Translations under genes and position numbers: made by a program | Part shown: one piece after another, positions 24,387 to 34,026 of the stretch | How the letters are laid out: the number at the start of each line of letters is the position of its first letter | How positions within the stretch are numbered: the stretch's first letter is position 1 | Notes under the pieces: generated by a model | The model's input: the letters and a program-made list of their open reading frames with translations, nothing else | Databases searched by the model: none | What the model was told of the DNA's origin: nothing | Origin: Pokkaliibacter plantistimulans | Lineage (GTDB): Bacteria > Pseudomonadota > Gammaproteobacteria > Pseudomonadales > Balneatricaceae | Assembly (NCBI RefSeq): GCF_046844695.1 | Contig: NZ_CP177354.1 | Span: 1,860,001-1,924,000, forward strand | DNA length: 64,000 bases | Reading direction: 5' to 3'

Positions 24387-24546
24387 GAGTTGTGGAGGGG
24401 CAGTGTGTCGCAGAAACGGGGTCAGGGAGGGTGAATGGGCACGAGGGCCGCGAAGAAAAAAACGCACCGGACAGGTAGGCTACCCGATGCGCCACAGATC
24501 GTGAATGTATTCAAAGTGCTCTGTCGTTATATCAATTGGCTGCTTC

Positions 24547-25575
24547 TCAGCACGGGCTGAGCGGCACACTTCTGACCATGGCACCCGGCTCAACACCCAG
24601 CGCCAGTAACTGGGAGGAGGTCAGCGGCAGCACCTCAACGCTCACCGGCAACTCGGCCTGAATAGCGCGGAAGCCAAGCCCGGCATCATTACTCAGCAGA
24701 TAAGGCTGAGTGGCAGTGGCAAATGCCACGTCGTCGCGGTGCTCACAGCGATACAGACGGCTGTCGCGGACGATGCGCAGTTCGTCGATATAGGCTTCCA
24801 GCGTGGCCCCGCCATCGAAGATATCCACATAGCCTTCGTAGCGCAGACCTTCGGCTTCCAGCATGGCGCGGGCCGGAGCGGTGTGAGGATGGACCTTGCC
24901 GATAGCCTGCTGGGCGCTGCTGACCAGTAACGGGATATACACCGGAAAGCGCGGCATCAGCTCGGCAATAAAGGTCTTTTCACCGATGCCGGTCAGGTAG
25001 TCGGCGCGGGCAAAGTCGATATTGAAGAAGTGGCGACCGACGCCTTCCCAGAAGGGCGAATTGCCCTGCTCATCGGACACACCGCGCATTTCTGCCACCA
25101 GCTTGCGGGCAAAGCGCTGGCGAAACGCAGCGATAAACAACAGGCGCGACTTCGACAGCAGCTGACCATTACGGCTGTGGCGCCAGTCCGGGTCGAGGAA
25201 GAGAGTACAGAGTTCACTGTAACCGGCATGGTCGTTGGACAGAAACAGCACGTCCAGCTGCTGGTTGACCCCCAGCTCACGCGACATCTGGCTCAGTTTA
25301 CCGAGGCGGAAGTTGTACCAGGGTTCCTTCAGGCCCACCGCGACCTCAATACCGCAGATCCCCACCACCTTGCCGCTGGCGCTGTCTTCCAGCGCAAACA
25401 GATAACCCTGATCGGCGGGCTCCAGCTCCCCACGCAGCGTGGCTTCGGCCCGTAACAGCCGCTCGCGGATCTTGTTCTCATCCGGCTGCAGGGAGGTAAA
25501 GCCGACGCCGGTCTTGCGGGCCAGCGCCAGCAATGCCTGCATATCACCGCGATCAACAGGGCGAACGAACATCAT
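24547..25575 (-). CDS. astA: arginine N-succinyltransferase
   Basis: A 342-residue AstA, the first enzyme of the arginine succinyltransferase pathway: succinyl-CoA plus arginine gives N2-succinylarginine. The N-terminus MFVRPVDRGDMQALLALARKTG and the DYLTGIGEKTFIAELMPRFP core are typical. It overlaps the upstream ctlX-like gene by four bases, so the two are one transcript. astB-E are not nearby, which is unusual; the rest of the pathway must lie elsewhere, or succinylarginine is handled otherwise. Confidence 0.88.
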   Translation of the reverse strand: MMFVRPVDRGDMQALLALARKTGVGFTSLQPDENKIRERLLRAEATLRGELEPADQGYLFALEDSASGKVVGICGIEVAVGLKEPWYNFRLGKLSQMSRELGVNQQLDVLFLSNDHAGYSELCTLFLDPDWRHSRNGQLLSKSRLLFIAAFRQRFARKLVAEMRGVSDEQGNSPFWEGVGRHFFNIDFARADYLTGIGEKTFIAELMPRFPVYIPLLVSSAQQAIGKVHPHTAPARAMLEAEGLRYEGYVDIFDGGATLEAYIDELRIVRDSRLYRCEHRDDVAFATATQPYLLSNDAGLGFRAIQAELPVSVEVLPLTSSQLLALGVEPGAMVRSVPLSPC

Positions 25576-26549
25576 GCTGCAGCTCCTTCGCGGCGGGTGA
25601 GGAAGAGTTCTGCCAGCATGCAGCGGGCACCGCCGCCGCCCTGGGTTTCGATGGTATCCAGTGTGGCGATCACCAGCTCACCCTGTTCTGCCAGCCGCTG
25701 CTGCTGCAGCGGATTGAGGGACTGCCATGCCCGGCGCGACAGGGCAAACACCGGCGCGCCCTGCTGATTGCGCAGCTCCAGCATGTTGCCTGCGAAGTGG
25801 GCATTCTGCGCCAGACTGATGGGCAACAGGGTCTTGCCGCTGTCTTCCAGCGTGCGTCGCAACATGGCCTGCTGCCCGGCGTTGCCAATGGCCTCCAGAC
25901 AGACCACCGCCAGCTGGCTGCCGACATTCATCATCACATTAGTGTGATAAATCGCCTTGCCTGCGGCATCGGTGGCATTGAACCAGCAGGCGCGGTAACC
26001 CAGTGCCTCGCAGTACAGCTGCAGCACCTGCTGATGGCTGCGCGACGACGCACAGAGGTAAGCGATGCGCTGCTGGCGGTCCAGCACCAGCGAGCCGGTG
26101 CCTTCCAGATACTTGCCCTGCAGCTCAAAGGGGCTGAGATCGAGCACGCTGTGCACCTGAAACTGCTGCTGCAGCTGCCCGATAATGGCCGGGCGCCGCT
26201 CCAGACGGCGATTGGCCGCCGCCATCGGATAGAGCACCAGCGTGCCGTCGGCGTGGGTGCTGAACCAGTTGTTGGGGAAGATCGAATCGGGCGTGTGCGG
26301 CTCGTGGCTATCCTCTACCACGGTCACCTCGATACCGGCGTGGCGCAGTTGTTCTGCGTAGGCGTCAAACTCTTCCAGCGCCGAGACCTGCACCATGACA
26401 GCATCCCCGGCGGGGTGCTGAAATGCGTTGCTGCTCAGGGTTTCCGGGTTGGCGGTGAAGCGCGCAGGTCGCACCATCAGCACCTGATGAGTGGTTTGCG
26501 GGTCACTCAGCGGGCGCAATACGGCTGAATGAGGGGCTGAGACGGGCAT
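25572..26549 (-). CDS. ctlX: arginine deiminase-related hydrolase (CtlX-like)
   Basis: A 325-residue guanidino-group-modifying enzyme of the amidinotransferase fold, of the citrulline-utilisation hydrolase CtlX type (HQVLMVRPARFTANPETL start). Catalytic residues expected for the fold are present: Glu/Asp in EVTVVEDSHEPHTPDSIFPNN, His in IYHTNVMM and the C-terminal Cys in GGGGARCML. The start at 26549 has AGGAG ten bases upstream. It precedes and overlaps astA, giving an arginine/citrulline breakdown pair, and is divergent from an Lrp-type regulator. Confidence 0.75.
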   Translation of the reverse strand: MPVSAPHSAVLRPLSDPQTTHQVLMVRPARFTANPETLSSNAFQHPAGDAVMVQVSALEEFDAYAEQLRHAGIEVTVVEDSHEPHTPDSIFPNNWFSTHADGTLVLYPMAAANRRLERRPAIIGQLQQQFQVHSVLDLSPFELQGKYLEGTGSLVLDRQQRIAYLCASSRSHQQVLQLYCEALGYRACWFNATDAAGKAIYHTNVMMNVGSQLAVVCLEAIGNAGQQAMLRRTLEDSGKTLLPISLAQNAHFAGNMLELRNQQGAPVFALSRRAWQSLNPLQQQRLAEQGELVIATLDTIETQGGGGARCMLAELFLTRREGAAA

Positions 26550-26749
26550 TCCTCGGGACTCCTGCGAAAGCGTTATCGAACTGCCGCCATTGTGCGCAAA
26601 CCCCGGCGGGGAAACCGGCCGTATTGGGCGTGGCAGAGGGCCGGTTTTCGGCAAACTCAGGTTGAAGTACAGCGGATTCCGCTGCGGGGCAGACGGGGCG
26701 GGCTGTCGCGGTCACCCGTATTTTCACCAGCACGAGCGCAGGACAAGCC

Positions 26750-27208
26750 ATGACGGACAGTGCCATCAAGTTGGACCGTATTGATCAGAAGATTCTCGAC
26801 ATCCTGCAGCGTGACGGGCGGATCAGCTATCAGCGGCTGGCGGAGCAGATCAACCTGACGCCGCGGCCCTGTCAGGAGCGGGTACGCAAGCTGGAGCGGG
26901 CAGGCATCATCCGCGGCTACAGCGCTCAGATCAGCATTACGCCTGAACCCAAAGGGCTGATTCTGCAATTGCAGGTGGCGCTGAAAACCCAGAGCGGGCG
27001 GGCGGCGCAATGTGCTTTCGAGGCCGAAGTGGCACGGCGGGCGGATGTGCTCGACTGCTGGCTGGTCAGTGGAACCTTTGATTACATCCTGCGGCTGCGC
27101 TGTAACGACATGACCGCCTATCACCAGCTCAGTAACGTCTGGCTGGCAGATGAAAGCCTGCGCATCGAGCGCATCGTCAGCGTGCCGGAAATGCAGAAGG
27201 TGAAGTGA
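26750..27208 (+). CDS. Lrp/AsnC-family regulator
   Basis: A 152-residue Lrp-type regulator with an N-terminal helix-turn-helix (ISYQRLAEQINLTPRPCQERVRKLE, residues ~25-50) and a C-terminal RAM ligand domain. Such proteins sense amino acids. It diverges from ctlX-astA with about 200 bp between, and most likely controls that operon in response to arginine or a related amino acid. Confidence 0.82.
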   Translation: MTDSAIKLDRIDQKILDILQRDGRISYQRLAEQINLTPRPCQERVRKLERAGIIRGYSAQISITPEPKGLILQLQVALKTQSGRAAQCAFEAEVARRADVLDCWLVSGTFDYILRLRCNDMTAYHQLSNVWLADESLRIERIVSVPEMQKVK

Positions 27209-27220
27209 GCGAATGCAGGA

Positions 27221-27255
27221 GAAAAAAGCCCGACCTGCAGGTGGGCAGTCGGGCT
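27221..27255 (-). terminator. terminator downstream of fadL-like gene
   Basis: AGCCCGAC/GTCGGGCT stem, followed on the minus strand by six T residues. It ends the minus-strand porin transcript 120 bp after its stop; on the plus strand it follows the Lrp gene but lacks a T-run. Confidence 0.65.
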
Positions 27256-27374
27256 GGCTAGATTGCCAAAGGAAAATTCAAAAGCGCTTTACTCGTCCAA
27301 GTCTGACCACTATCTGCTGTCTGTGTCGTGTGTCTGTTCCTCTTCGTTAAGGCGATGGTGGGAAAGCCTGTTAA

Positions 27375-28778
27375 TCAAAACTGGTGCACGTAACCCAAGC
27401 CGAACAAGTTCATATGGGTGTGGTAGCTACCTTGCAGCGTGCCGGGGGTGCCATTGCTACTGTCATAGTCATCATCGCTACGGTTCACAGTCGCTGAGTG
27501 TAATTTCAGATAGCTGTAAGCCAGATCGATACTATTGCGGGCGTCGATACGGTAGCTGGCGCCAACGGAAAACAGTTGGCGACTGGCATCTGGAAGTACT
27601 GTCAGGGCATAGCTGGCATCAGTGACCGGGGTTTGGTCGTACATGTAGCCCGCACGCAGAGTCCACTGTGAGTCAAACTGATAGCGGGCACCGACGGAGG
27701 CGCGCCAGCTGTTGTGCCAGGCCGTTTTGTAGGTGATCTTGCGTTCGGGAATTTGTGCCGTGGGCATGTTTATTTGTATCTGTTGCATCCGGCTTTGTCG
27801 GTTCCAGGTCACGTCACCCATGATTGCCCACTGTGCGCTGAGCTGGTGATAGGCATTCAGCGAAATGGTCTCTGGTGTGGTGACATAGGTGGTCGAGTCG
27901 CTGTCTGCCATGGCGGTATAAATCCCCCCGTTCAAGGGGGACGACGAACCACCGGGGAGTGTACTGGATACTCGGTAGCTTGCCCGCCCTTCCAGTTTCT
28001 GTGCAATGTGCGAGCGATAAGCCAAGCCGATGCGGGTATCGGCGCTCGGAGTATACAGATAACCAAGATTGTAGCCGTAGCCCCAGTCGGTGCCGGTAAT
28101 ATGGGCGCGAATATCGGGCTGCCCGGTATACCCCATAGCGGCTGCAGAACAGAGAGCCGACGTGCCGCCACCGGCCAGACAACTGCCATAGGCTATCGAT
28201 GAGGTTTCGAGACTATTGTCCAGTTTGACATCCAGGTACTGAGCGCTGACGCCCAAACCAATACTGTGTCGCTCATTCAGTCGATAGCCCAGCGACGGGT
28301 TGATTGCCAGCGACTTGAAGTCAATTGACTCACCGTAGTAACGCCCGGCGAACTGATCGTCGTAGCTGATTTTTGCACCGAAAGGAACAAAAACGCCCAC
28401 ACCGACGGTCAGATCCTCATTGAGCTTATGAGAAATGTAGCCGTGGGGTATCGCCGCCTCTTTAGCATAGCTACCACCGCCGTCGACAGGTGAAGCTTCT
28501 TGGCCTGTCGCCGTCGTGACGCTGTCGTAGTGAAACGTCGAATGCGGAACCACAGCAGTGGCTCCCATTACCATCTGGGTACCATCCAACAGGGTCAAAC
28601 CCGCCGGATTATAGAAAATCGTTGATGGATCAGCCGCCTCGGCGGCGTTGGCATTGGCGCTGCCCTGAGCTTTGACGCCCTGTACATCGAACTGATACCC
28701 CGCCGCATGGGCGGTCTGCATTGTCATGCCTGCCGTTGTCAGTAGCGTCAGGCTCATCCTCATCATGCGCTGCTTCAC
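27375..28778 (-). CDS. fadL: FadL/OmpP1-type outer-membrane transporter
   Basis: A 467-residue outer-membrane beta-barrel of the FadL/TodX family, which moves long-chain fatty acids and aromatic hydrocarbons across the outer membrane. It has a signal peptide (residues 1-25, ending THAHA-like before AGYQFDVQG), NPAGL near 65 and a C-terminal Phe (GLGYVHQF). The start is GTG at 28778 with GAGAGGT upstream; an ATG four codons on is possible. It is divergent from the transhydroxylase-like operon and shares a TetR operator with it, so its substrate is probably that pathway's hydrophobic compound. Confidence 0.85.
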   Translation of the reverse strand: MKQRMMRMSLTLLTTAGMTMQTAHAAGYQFDVQGVKAQGSANANAAEAADPSTIFYNPAGLTLLDGTQMVMGATAVVPHSTFHYDSVTTATGQEASPVDGGGSYAKEAAIPHGYISHKLNEDLTVGVGVFVPFGAKISYDDQFAGRYYGESIDFKSLAINPSLGYRLNERHSIGLGVSAQYLDVKLDNSLETSSIAYGSCLAGGGTSALCSAAAMGYTGQPDIRAHITGTDWGYGYNLGYLYTPSADTRIGLAYRSHIAQKLEGRASYRVSSTLPGGSSSPLNGGIYTAMADSDSTTYVTTPETISLNAYHQLSAQWAIMGDVTWNRQSRMQQIQINMPTAQIPERKITYKTAWHNSWRASVGARYQFDSQWTLRAGYMYDQTPVTDASYALTVLPDASRQLFSVGASYRIDARNSIDLAYSYLKLHSATVNRSDDDYDSSNGTPGTLQGSYHTHMNLFGLGYVHQF

Positions 28779-28842
28779 CTCGGTTACCTCTCACTTGTTT
28801 TTGTTGTGTTACCGTTGTGCTATCTCATCATATTAAACATAT

Positions 28843-28857
28843 ATGTCAAGTTGACAT
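28843..28857. promoter_or_regulatory. TetR operator, TGTCA-N2-TTGAC type
   Basis: ATGTCAA-G-TTGACAT is a perfect 15-bp palindrome in the 143-bp space between the fadL-like gene and the molybdopterin gene. The same TGTCA-N2-TTGAC core recurs at 37603-37615 between the TetR gene and the DUF3141 gene, which points to one shared repressor. Confidence 0.65.
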
Positions 28858-28921
28858 TTGAGTTTATTTTAATGAGGATTACCGGAGGAAGCAGCACAAT
28901 AACGACAACAACGAGGTCTCC

Positions 28922-31894
28922 ATGAAACGTACGCTGTTGAAAAGCATTCTATTCGGGCTGACAGCGGCGATTCGACTGACAGCCCTTCGCAGTCCCGAAT
29001 TCCGCAAACAACTGAAATCGCGCAATCTGATTGCACAGATACGCCTGAAGGATGGCAGCATCGCCCGGCATTACTGCCTGCGAGATGGCAAGGTCATTTC
29101 GGCAGCAGGTCTTCATCCCGCTGCCGATGTCAGCATCGCCTTTCACGACGTGACTACCGCACTGGAGTTCGTCAAGCCGCCAGCGGATCAGGCCAAGATC
29201 GTGCACGCGGCCAAGCACTTCAAAGTCACGGTGGCGGGTGAAGATGCGCTGGTGGTGTGGTTTATGCAGTTGCTCAACCGCTTGCAGACCGCCTCACTGA
29301 CCATGGGGCAGGCACAGCGCGACGGCACTGTGCGCTATACCACCAACACCAATGGCGGCCCGTTGTTTGTCTATGTCAAAGATGGCCGTATCGTGCGTAC
29401 CACACCGATTGACCTGCAGCGTGACGATGCCGCCAGCTGGACCATCCATGCCCGTGGCCGTCGTTTCAGCCCACGGCGTATAGCCACTGTCAGCCCTCAT
29501 GCGCTGGCACTGCGTTCAATGGTGGATGCCAAAAACCGGCTGTTGTACCCAATGAAGCGGGTTGACTTTGATCCGAATGGTCAGCGCAATCCTCACACCC
29601 GGGGTATCTCCGGCTATGAGCGCATCAGCTGGGAGGAAGCGCTGGATATTGTCTCCGCTGAAATCAAGCGGATGAAGCGTGAGCATGGGCCTGGGGCGAT
29701 AGCCATCTATCACAGCTCCCACCATCAGTGGGGCAATGTCGGCTACTACCTTTCGGCATTACAGCGTTTTGGCAACCTGATCGGCTACACCCGCGTACAC
29801 CTCAATCCCGACAGCTGGGAAGGCTGGTACTGGGGTGCACAACATCACTACGGCAATAGCATGCGCCTGGGAACGCCGGGCGGTTACGGACTGGTAGAAG
29901 ACTGCCTGAAAGAATGCGAGCAGATCGTGTTCTGGTCCAGTGACCCGGAGACCACCAGTGGCTGTTACGCCGGATTCGAAGGCACCGAACGCCGTCTGTG
30001 GGCCAAAGAGCTGGGTATCGACTTCATCCATATCGATCCGCATTACAACCCCACCGCACAGTTGCTCGGTGGCCGCTGGATGCCGCTGCGTCCTGGCAGT
30101 GACTCGGCACTGGCGCTGGCGATCATGAATGTGTGGGTGAACGAAAATCTGTATGACCACGACTACGTTGCTACCCGAACCACCGGGTTCGAGGAGTGGC
30201 GTGCCTACCTGCTGGGAGAAACTGACGGGGTAGCCAAGACTCCGGAGTGGCAGGAAGCCGAGACCGGCGTCGCCGCCCGCGAAGTGCGGGCGCTGGCGCG
30301 GCGCTGGGCCGCACGCAAGACTTATCTGGCGGCCGGCGGCGGCGGCCAGGGCCTCGGCGGAGCCGGGCGCAATCCCACGGGCACTCAGTGGGCCCGTTCG
30401 ATGATTCTGCTGATGGCTATGCAGGGCTGGGGCAAACCGGGTATCAATTTCGGCAACCTGCAGGCGGCCACACCGCTGGACATGACCTTCTATTTCCCCG
30501 GCTATGCCGAGGGGGGCATCTCCGGTGATCTGCATTGGACCGCTGCCGCCATCAGCAACTACAACCGCATGCCCCATGTGCTGAGCATGAATCCGATCAA
30601 GCAGATGATTCCACGGCAGAAGCTGGCGGATGCCATCATTGACGGTCACAGCACCGGCTACAGCTGGGACGGCGTCTCGCTGGAGGCGCAGTTTGTACCG
30701 TTCCACTACCCGTTACCGGGGCATTCGCGGGTACACATGCTGTACCGCTACGGTGCTTCATCCTTTGGCACCATGGCCAATTCCCAGCGCATGGTTGAGG
30801 CCTATCGTCATGAGTCGCTGGAGTTCGTGGTTAACCAGTCGATCTGGCATGAGGGTGAGACCCTGTTTGCTGACATCATTCTGCCTGCCTGTACCATGCT
30901 GGAGCGCTGGGATATTGGTGAGTGGGCTGGTGCCGGGGCTTACGGTCACCATATTCAGGAACAGCTCAATCACCGCATGATCGTGATGCAGCATAAGTGC
31001 ATCGAACCGCTTGGCGAGTCCAAATCGGACTACCAGATCTTTCTGGAGATTCTCCAGCGTCTGGGGCTGGGGGCAGTGTTCTCAGAAGGCTGCAGTGAGC
31101 TGGACTGGTGCAAGCGGGTATTCGACTCCTCCGACCTGCCTAACCATATCAGCTGGCAGGCTTTTCTTAAAAAGGGCTATTTCGTCGTGCCGCCCGCTTC
31201 CGAGGCTCAGCGTGAGCCAGCTTATTTCCGCTGGTTTGCCGAAGACCGGCCGAAGGATGTGCCAGAGCCGCTGCCCCTGCCTTCGCAGTACGCCGATACC
31301 TTCGGCAAGGGGCTGCAAACGCCGTCCGGCAAGCTGGAGTTTGTGTCCCAGACCCTGCGGCGCGCTGGCGAAGACAACCCCGAGCGGCAGGCGCTCAATC
31401 ACTATCTGTCGTCGCCGGAAGGGCCAGCAGCAGGCGAGCGCTTTGAGCGCTACCCACTGCAGCTGCTGTCCAGCCATCCACGCTACAGCTTCCACACCTA
31501 CAGCGATGGCAAGGGCAGTTTTATTGACGACCTCGGCGACCACCGGATCCTGAAGCAGGGCTATCACTACTGGCCATTGCGCATCAGCCCCCAGGACGCT
31601 GCCGCACGCGGCATTGGCCAGCATGATCTGGTGCGGGTGTTCAATGAGCGCGGGGCAGTGCTCTGTGCGGCCGACATCACTCCGTTGATTGCGCCCGGCA
31701 TCCTCAAAGCGTTTGAGTCCAGCGCAGTATACGACCCCATTGCCGATGGCAAGGGCGGCACTATCGACCGTGGCGGTTGCGTCAATCTGCTGACCTCGCC
31801 ACGACCCATCGTCAAGGGCAGTTCCGGCATGGCGTCCAGTAGCTGCCTGGTGCAATTAGAAAAATGGATGGAGACTTCCGCATGTCCAGTCTGA
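28922..31894 (+). CDS. SCP2-fused transhydroxylase-like Mo enzyme
   Basis: A 990-residue DMSO-reductase-family molybdopterin enzyme. Residues ~20-125 form an SCP2-type lipid-carrier domain. Residues ~135-985 align from end to end, as I recall it, with the large subunit of Pelobacter pyrogallol-phloroglucinol transhydroxylase. Shared features are GGPLFVYVKDGRIVR at the start, no N-terminal Fe-S motif, SSHHQWGN, NPDSWEGW and FWSSDPET. By that alignment the Mo ligand is Ser298, the acid is Asp297 and the ring His is His267. The enzyme would hydroxylate a phenolic ring without O2, working with the Fe-S subunit at 34027. The SCP2 fusion suggests a hydrophobic substrate. It overlaps the next gene by 13 bp. 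The subfamily is confident, the substrate is not. Confidence 0.82.
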   Translation: MKRTLLKSILFGLTAAIRLTALRSPEFRKQLKSRNLIAQIRLKDGSIARHYCLRDGKVISAAGLHPAADVSIAFHDVTTALEFVKPPADQAKIVHAAKHFKVTVAGEDALVVWFMQLLNRLQTASLTMGQAQRDGTVRYTTNTNGGPLFVYVKDGRIVRTTPIDLQRDDAASWTIHARGRRFSPRRIATVSPHALALRSMVDAKNRLLYPMKRVDFDPNGQRNPHTRGISGYERISWEEALDIVSAEIKRMKREHGPGAIAIYHSSHHQWGNVGYYLSALQRFGNLIGYTRVHLNPDSWEGWYWGAQHHYGNSMRLGTPGGYGLVEDCLKECEQIVFWSSDPETTSGCYAGFEGTERRLWAKELGIDFIHIDPHYNPTAQLLGGRWMPLRPGSDSALALAIMNVWVNENLYDHDYVATRTTGFEEWRAYLLGETDGVAKTPEWQEAETGVAAREVRALARRWAARKTYLAAGGGGQGLGGAGRNPTGTQWARSMILLMAMQGWGKPGINFGNLQAATPLDMTFYFPGYAEGGISGDLHWTAAAISNYNRMPHVLSMNPIKQMIPRQKLADAIIDGHSTGYSWDGVSLEAQFVPFHYPLPGHSRVHMLYRYGASSFGTMANSQRMVEAYRHESLEFVVNQSIWHEGETLFADIILPACTMLERWDIGEWAGAGAYGHHIQEQLNHRMIVMQHKCIEPLGESKSDYQIFLEILQRLGLGAVFSEGCSELDWCKRVFDSSDLPNHISWQAFLKKGYFVVPPASEAQREPAYFRWFAEDRPKDVPEPLPLPSQYADTFGKGLQTPSGKLEFVSQTLRRAGEDNPERQALNHYLSSPEGPAAGERFERYPLQLLSSHPRYSFHTYSDGKGSFIDDLGDHRILKQGYHYWPLRISPQDAAARGIGQHDLVRVFNERGAVLCAADITPLIAPGILKAFESSAVYDPIADGKGGTIDRGGCVNLLTSPRPIVKGSSGMASSSCLVQLEKWMETSACPV

Positions 31895-33048
31895 ATAACA
31901 ACAGCAATACAGATGACAAGCCATTTCCTTCGGTTCTGCCCGAATGGCCGGAGCCGCAGCGCCCTGACTTTGTCCAGCCGGTTCGGCGGCCGCCCGCGTT
32001 GGTTAAGGCCGATGCCCTGGCATTTCTGATCTTCGAGCGGCCTGATCTGGATAAGAGTGAGCGTTTCCTGCTCGACTTTGGTCTGCAAGTGATTCGTCGT
32101 GATGCCGATGCCCTGTACCTGCGCGCCAGTGCCAGTGAAGCCTGCTGCTATGTGGTACGACGAGGACAACAGGCCCGATTTATCGGCGTGGGCTTCGAAC
32201 TGCGCGAGAGCAGCGGGCTGGACGTGTTGGTTAAGCAGGCGGGGGCACGTCGTATCAGCAAGCTTGATATTCCCGGCGGCGGTCAGGCAGTGCTGCTGAC
32301 CGATCCTCTGGGGCATGAGGTATGGGTTCTGGCCGGTCGGCAGCATAGCTCCTGCATGATTGAGCAGGAGCCCCGCTTACCGACCAATACGCCGACAGCC
32401 ACCCCACGGGTCAATGCCACGGTTCGACCCTCCTTCGGTCCGGCCAAGGTTGCCAGGCTGGGCCATGTGGTATTTCAGACGACCGATTTTGCTGGCCTGA
32501 CCGAGTGGTATATGCGTCATTTTGGCTTGTTGCCAACGGATGTGCTGTACCTGCCTGACGGGTCTCCTAACTTGATCTTTTTCCGCTTTGACAGGGGTAG
32601 CGAGCCTGCCGACCACCACAGTGTGGTGATTGCAGGTGGTCTGACCAACAGTTACGAGCACAGTGCCTACGAGGTGCAGGACCTCGATGCCCTCGGGCAG
32701 AGTTCCCAGTTTCTGCGTTCCAGAAACTGGAAGCATGCCTGGGGGATTGGTCGTCACTCCCTCGGCAGTCAGCTGTTTGATTACTGGTTCGACCCCTATG
32801 GCGCGGAGCATGAGCATTATGCTGATGGCGATGTGTTTACTGCCGATTACGCACCGCGCTACAGCCCGATGAATGCCGCGGGTGTATGGATGTGGGGCGA
32901 TGATGTACCGCCCCACATGTTGCCCAAGCCCAATTTGATTACCGTCTGGCGTGCTATCCGTCTGCTGTGCAGTGGCAAACTCAGTCTGGCACGACTCAAG
33001 CAAATGGGCGCTGCCCTGTCGGCACCGGCCCGCCCCTGGATGAAGTGA
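31882..33048 (+). CDS. two-domain VOC extradiol dioxygenase
   Basis: A 388-residue type I extradiol (glyoxalase-fold) dioxygenase with two VOC modules, about 45-165 and 190-325. The C-terminal module keeps the iron triad: His195 (RLGHVVF), His260 (SYEHSAY) and a Glu near 311 in DPYGAEHEHY, as in catechol 2,3-dioxygenases. It would open an aromatic ring next to two hydroxyls. The start at 31882 is chosen for GGAG at 31870-31873 and overlaps the Mo-enzyme stop. The ring it cleaves is probably the product of the transhydroxylase step. Confidence 0.75.
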   Translation: MSSLNNNSNTDDKPFPSVLPEWPEPQRPDFVQPVRRPPALVKADALAFLIFERPDLDKSERFLLDFGLQVIRRDADALYLRASASEACCYVVRRGQQARFIGVGFELRESSGLDVLVKQAGARRISKLDIPGGGQAVLLTDPLGHEVWVLAGRQHSSCMIEQEPRLPTNTPTATPRVNATVRPSFGPAKVARLGHVVFQTTDFAGLTEWYMRHFGLLPTDVLYLPDGSPNLIFFRFDRGSEPADHHSVVIAGGLTNSYEHSAYEVQDLDALGQSSQFLRSRNWKHAWGIGRHSLGSQLFDYWFDPYGAEHEHYADGDVFTADYAPRYSPMNAAGVWMWGDDVPPHMLPKPNLITVWRAIRLLCSGKLSLARLKQMGAALSAPARPWMK

Positions 33049-33058
33049 GGAATTTGTA

Positions 33059-34024
33059 ATGGCACTTACCGTTGTTCGTTTTAGTCATGCTGGTGCTGAG
33101 CCTGCCTGGGGGGTTGTATTTGCTGACAAGGTGGCACCGCTTGCCGAACGTTATGCCACCACAGGGGAGTTTATCGAGCAGGGTTTGCCGCGTGCCCGTA
33201 CTCTGCTTCCGGCCGATGCACAGTACCGGCTGTCGGAACTAACCCTGCTGTCGCCCATCACCAGCAATCAGCAGTTTCTGTGTCAGGGGCTCAACTACAA
33301 ATGCCACGTGCGCGAATCGGGTATGGACCCGGCCAAACTGCCATTTAACACCCTGTTCACCAAGGCGCCGTCTTCCATTACTGCTGCACGCGGCAGCATC
33401 ATCCGGCCCAGCCATGTGCACCTGCTCGACTACGAGCTGGAGCTGGGGGTGGTCATTGGCCGTCATATCAGCGGCCCGGTACAGGTGAATAAGCAGAATC
33501 TGCATGAGTATGCGGTGGGACTGACCATGGTGAATGACATCAGTGCCCGCGATGTACAGCTGCCTCAAGTACAGTTCTACAAGGGCAAGAGCTATCGCAC
33601 CTTCTCGCCGGTTGGGCCCTACCTGGTGATACCTTCAGCAGATGAATGGCGCAAGCTGGGCGAACTGCACCTGCGCCTGTCCGTCAACACGGATATACGT
33701 CAGGACAGCTACTGCCGGGAAATGATCTACCACCCCGAGCAAACGCTGACCGAACTGTCGGCCATTCAGGATCTGGCCCCCGGCGATCTGCTGGCTACCG
33801 GCACTCCAGCAGGCTGCGCCGCCAAGGCGCCAAAGAACAAGGTGTTACTGTGGGCGCTTAAGGCGCTGCTGTCAGAGCGGCGCAAGTGGTCGGTATATAT
33901 CAAGGCGCAGTTGCGTAACCCCCGTTACCTGAAGCCGGGTGATGAAATGGTGGCTACCATTCGCAGTGATGATGGGGCGCTGGATCTGGGCGAGCAGCGT
34001 CATCAGATCCTGCAGGAGCGATAA
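33059..34024 (+). CDS. fumarylacetoacetase-family hydrolase
   Basis: A 321-residue FAH-type hydrolase with the metal site E-x-E in LDYELELGVVIG and the VNDISARDVQ loop. Family members split C-C bonds in ring-cleavage products (fumarylpyruvate, acylpyruvates, 4-oxalocrotonate derivatives). It starts ten bases after the dioxygenase stop. Its place after a ring-cleaving dioxygenase fits hydrolysis of the open chain into a small keto acid and a side-chain acid. Confidence 0.8.
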   Translation: MALTVVRFSHAGAEPAWGVVFADKVAPLAERYATTGEFIEQGLPRARTLLPADAQYRLSELTLLSPITSNQQFLCQGLNYKCHVRESGMDPAKLPFNTLFTKAPSSITAARGSIIRPSHVHLLDYELELGVVIGRHISGPVQVNKQNLHEYAVGLTMVNDISARDVQLPQVQFYKGKSYRTFSPVGPYLVIPSADEWRKLGELHLRLSVNTDIRQDSYCREMIYHPEQTLTELSAIQDLAPGDLLATGTPAGCAAKAPKNKVLLWALKALLSERRKWSVYIKAQLRNPRYLKPGDEMVATIRSDDGALDLGEQRHQILQER

Positions 34025-34026
34025 CC

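Noticed and set aside
24150..24467. 105-codon minus-strand ORF through the tandem repeat
   Set aside because: Its sequence is just the 8-bp array and the neighbouring repeats read as amino acids; it would also pass through the Zur-like site.
29759..30706. 315-codon minus-strand ORF inside the Mo-enzyme gene
   Set aside because: It is an antisense artefact of GC-rich codons; the plus frame has strong family similarity over its whole length.
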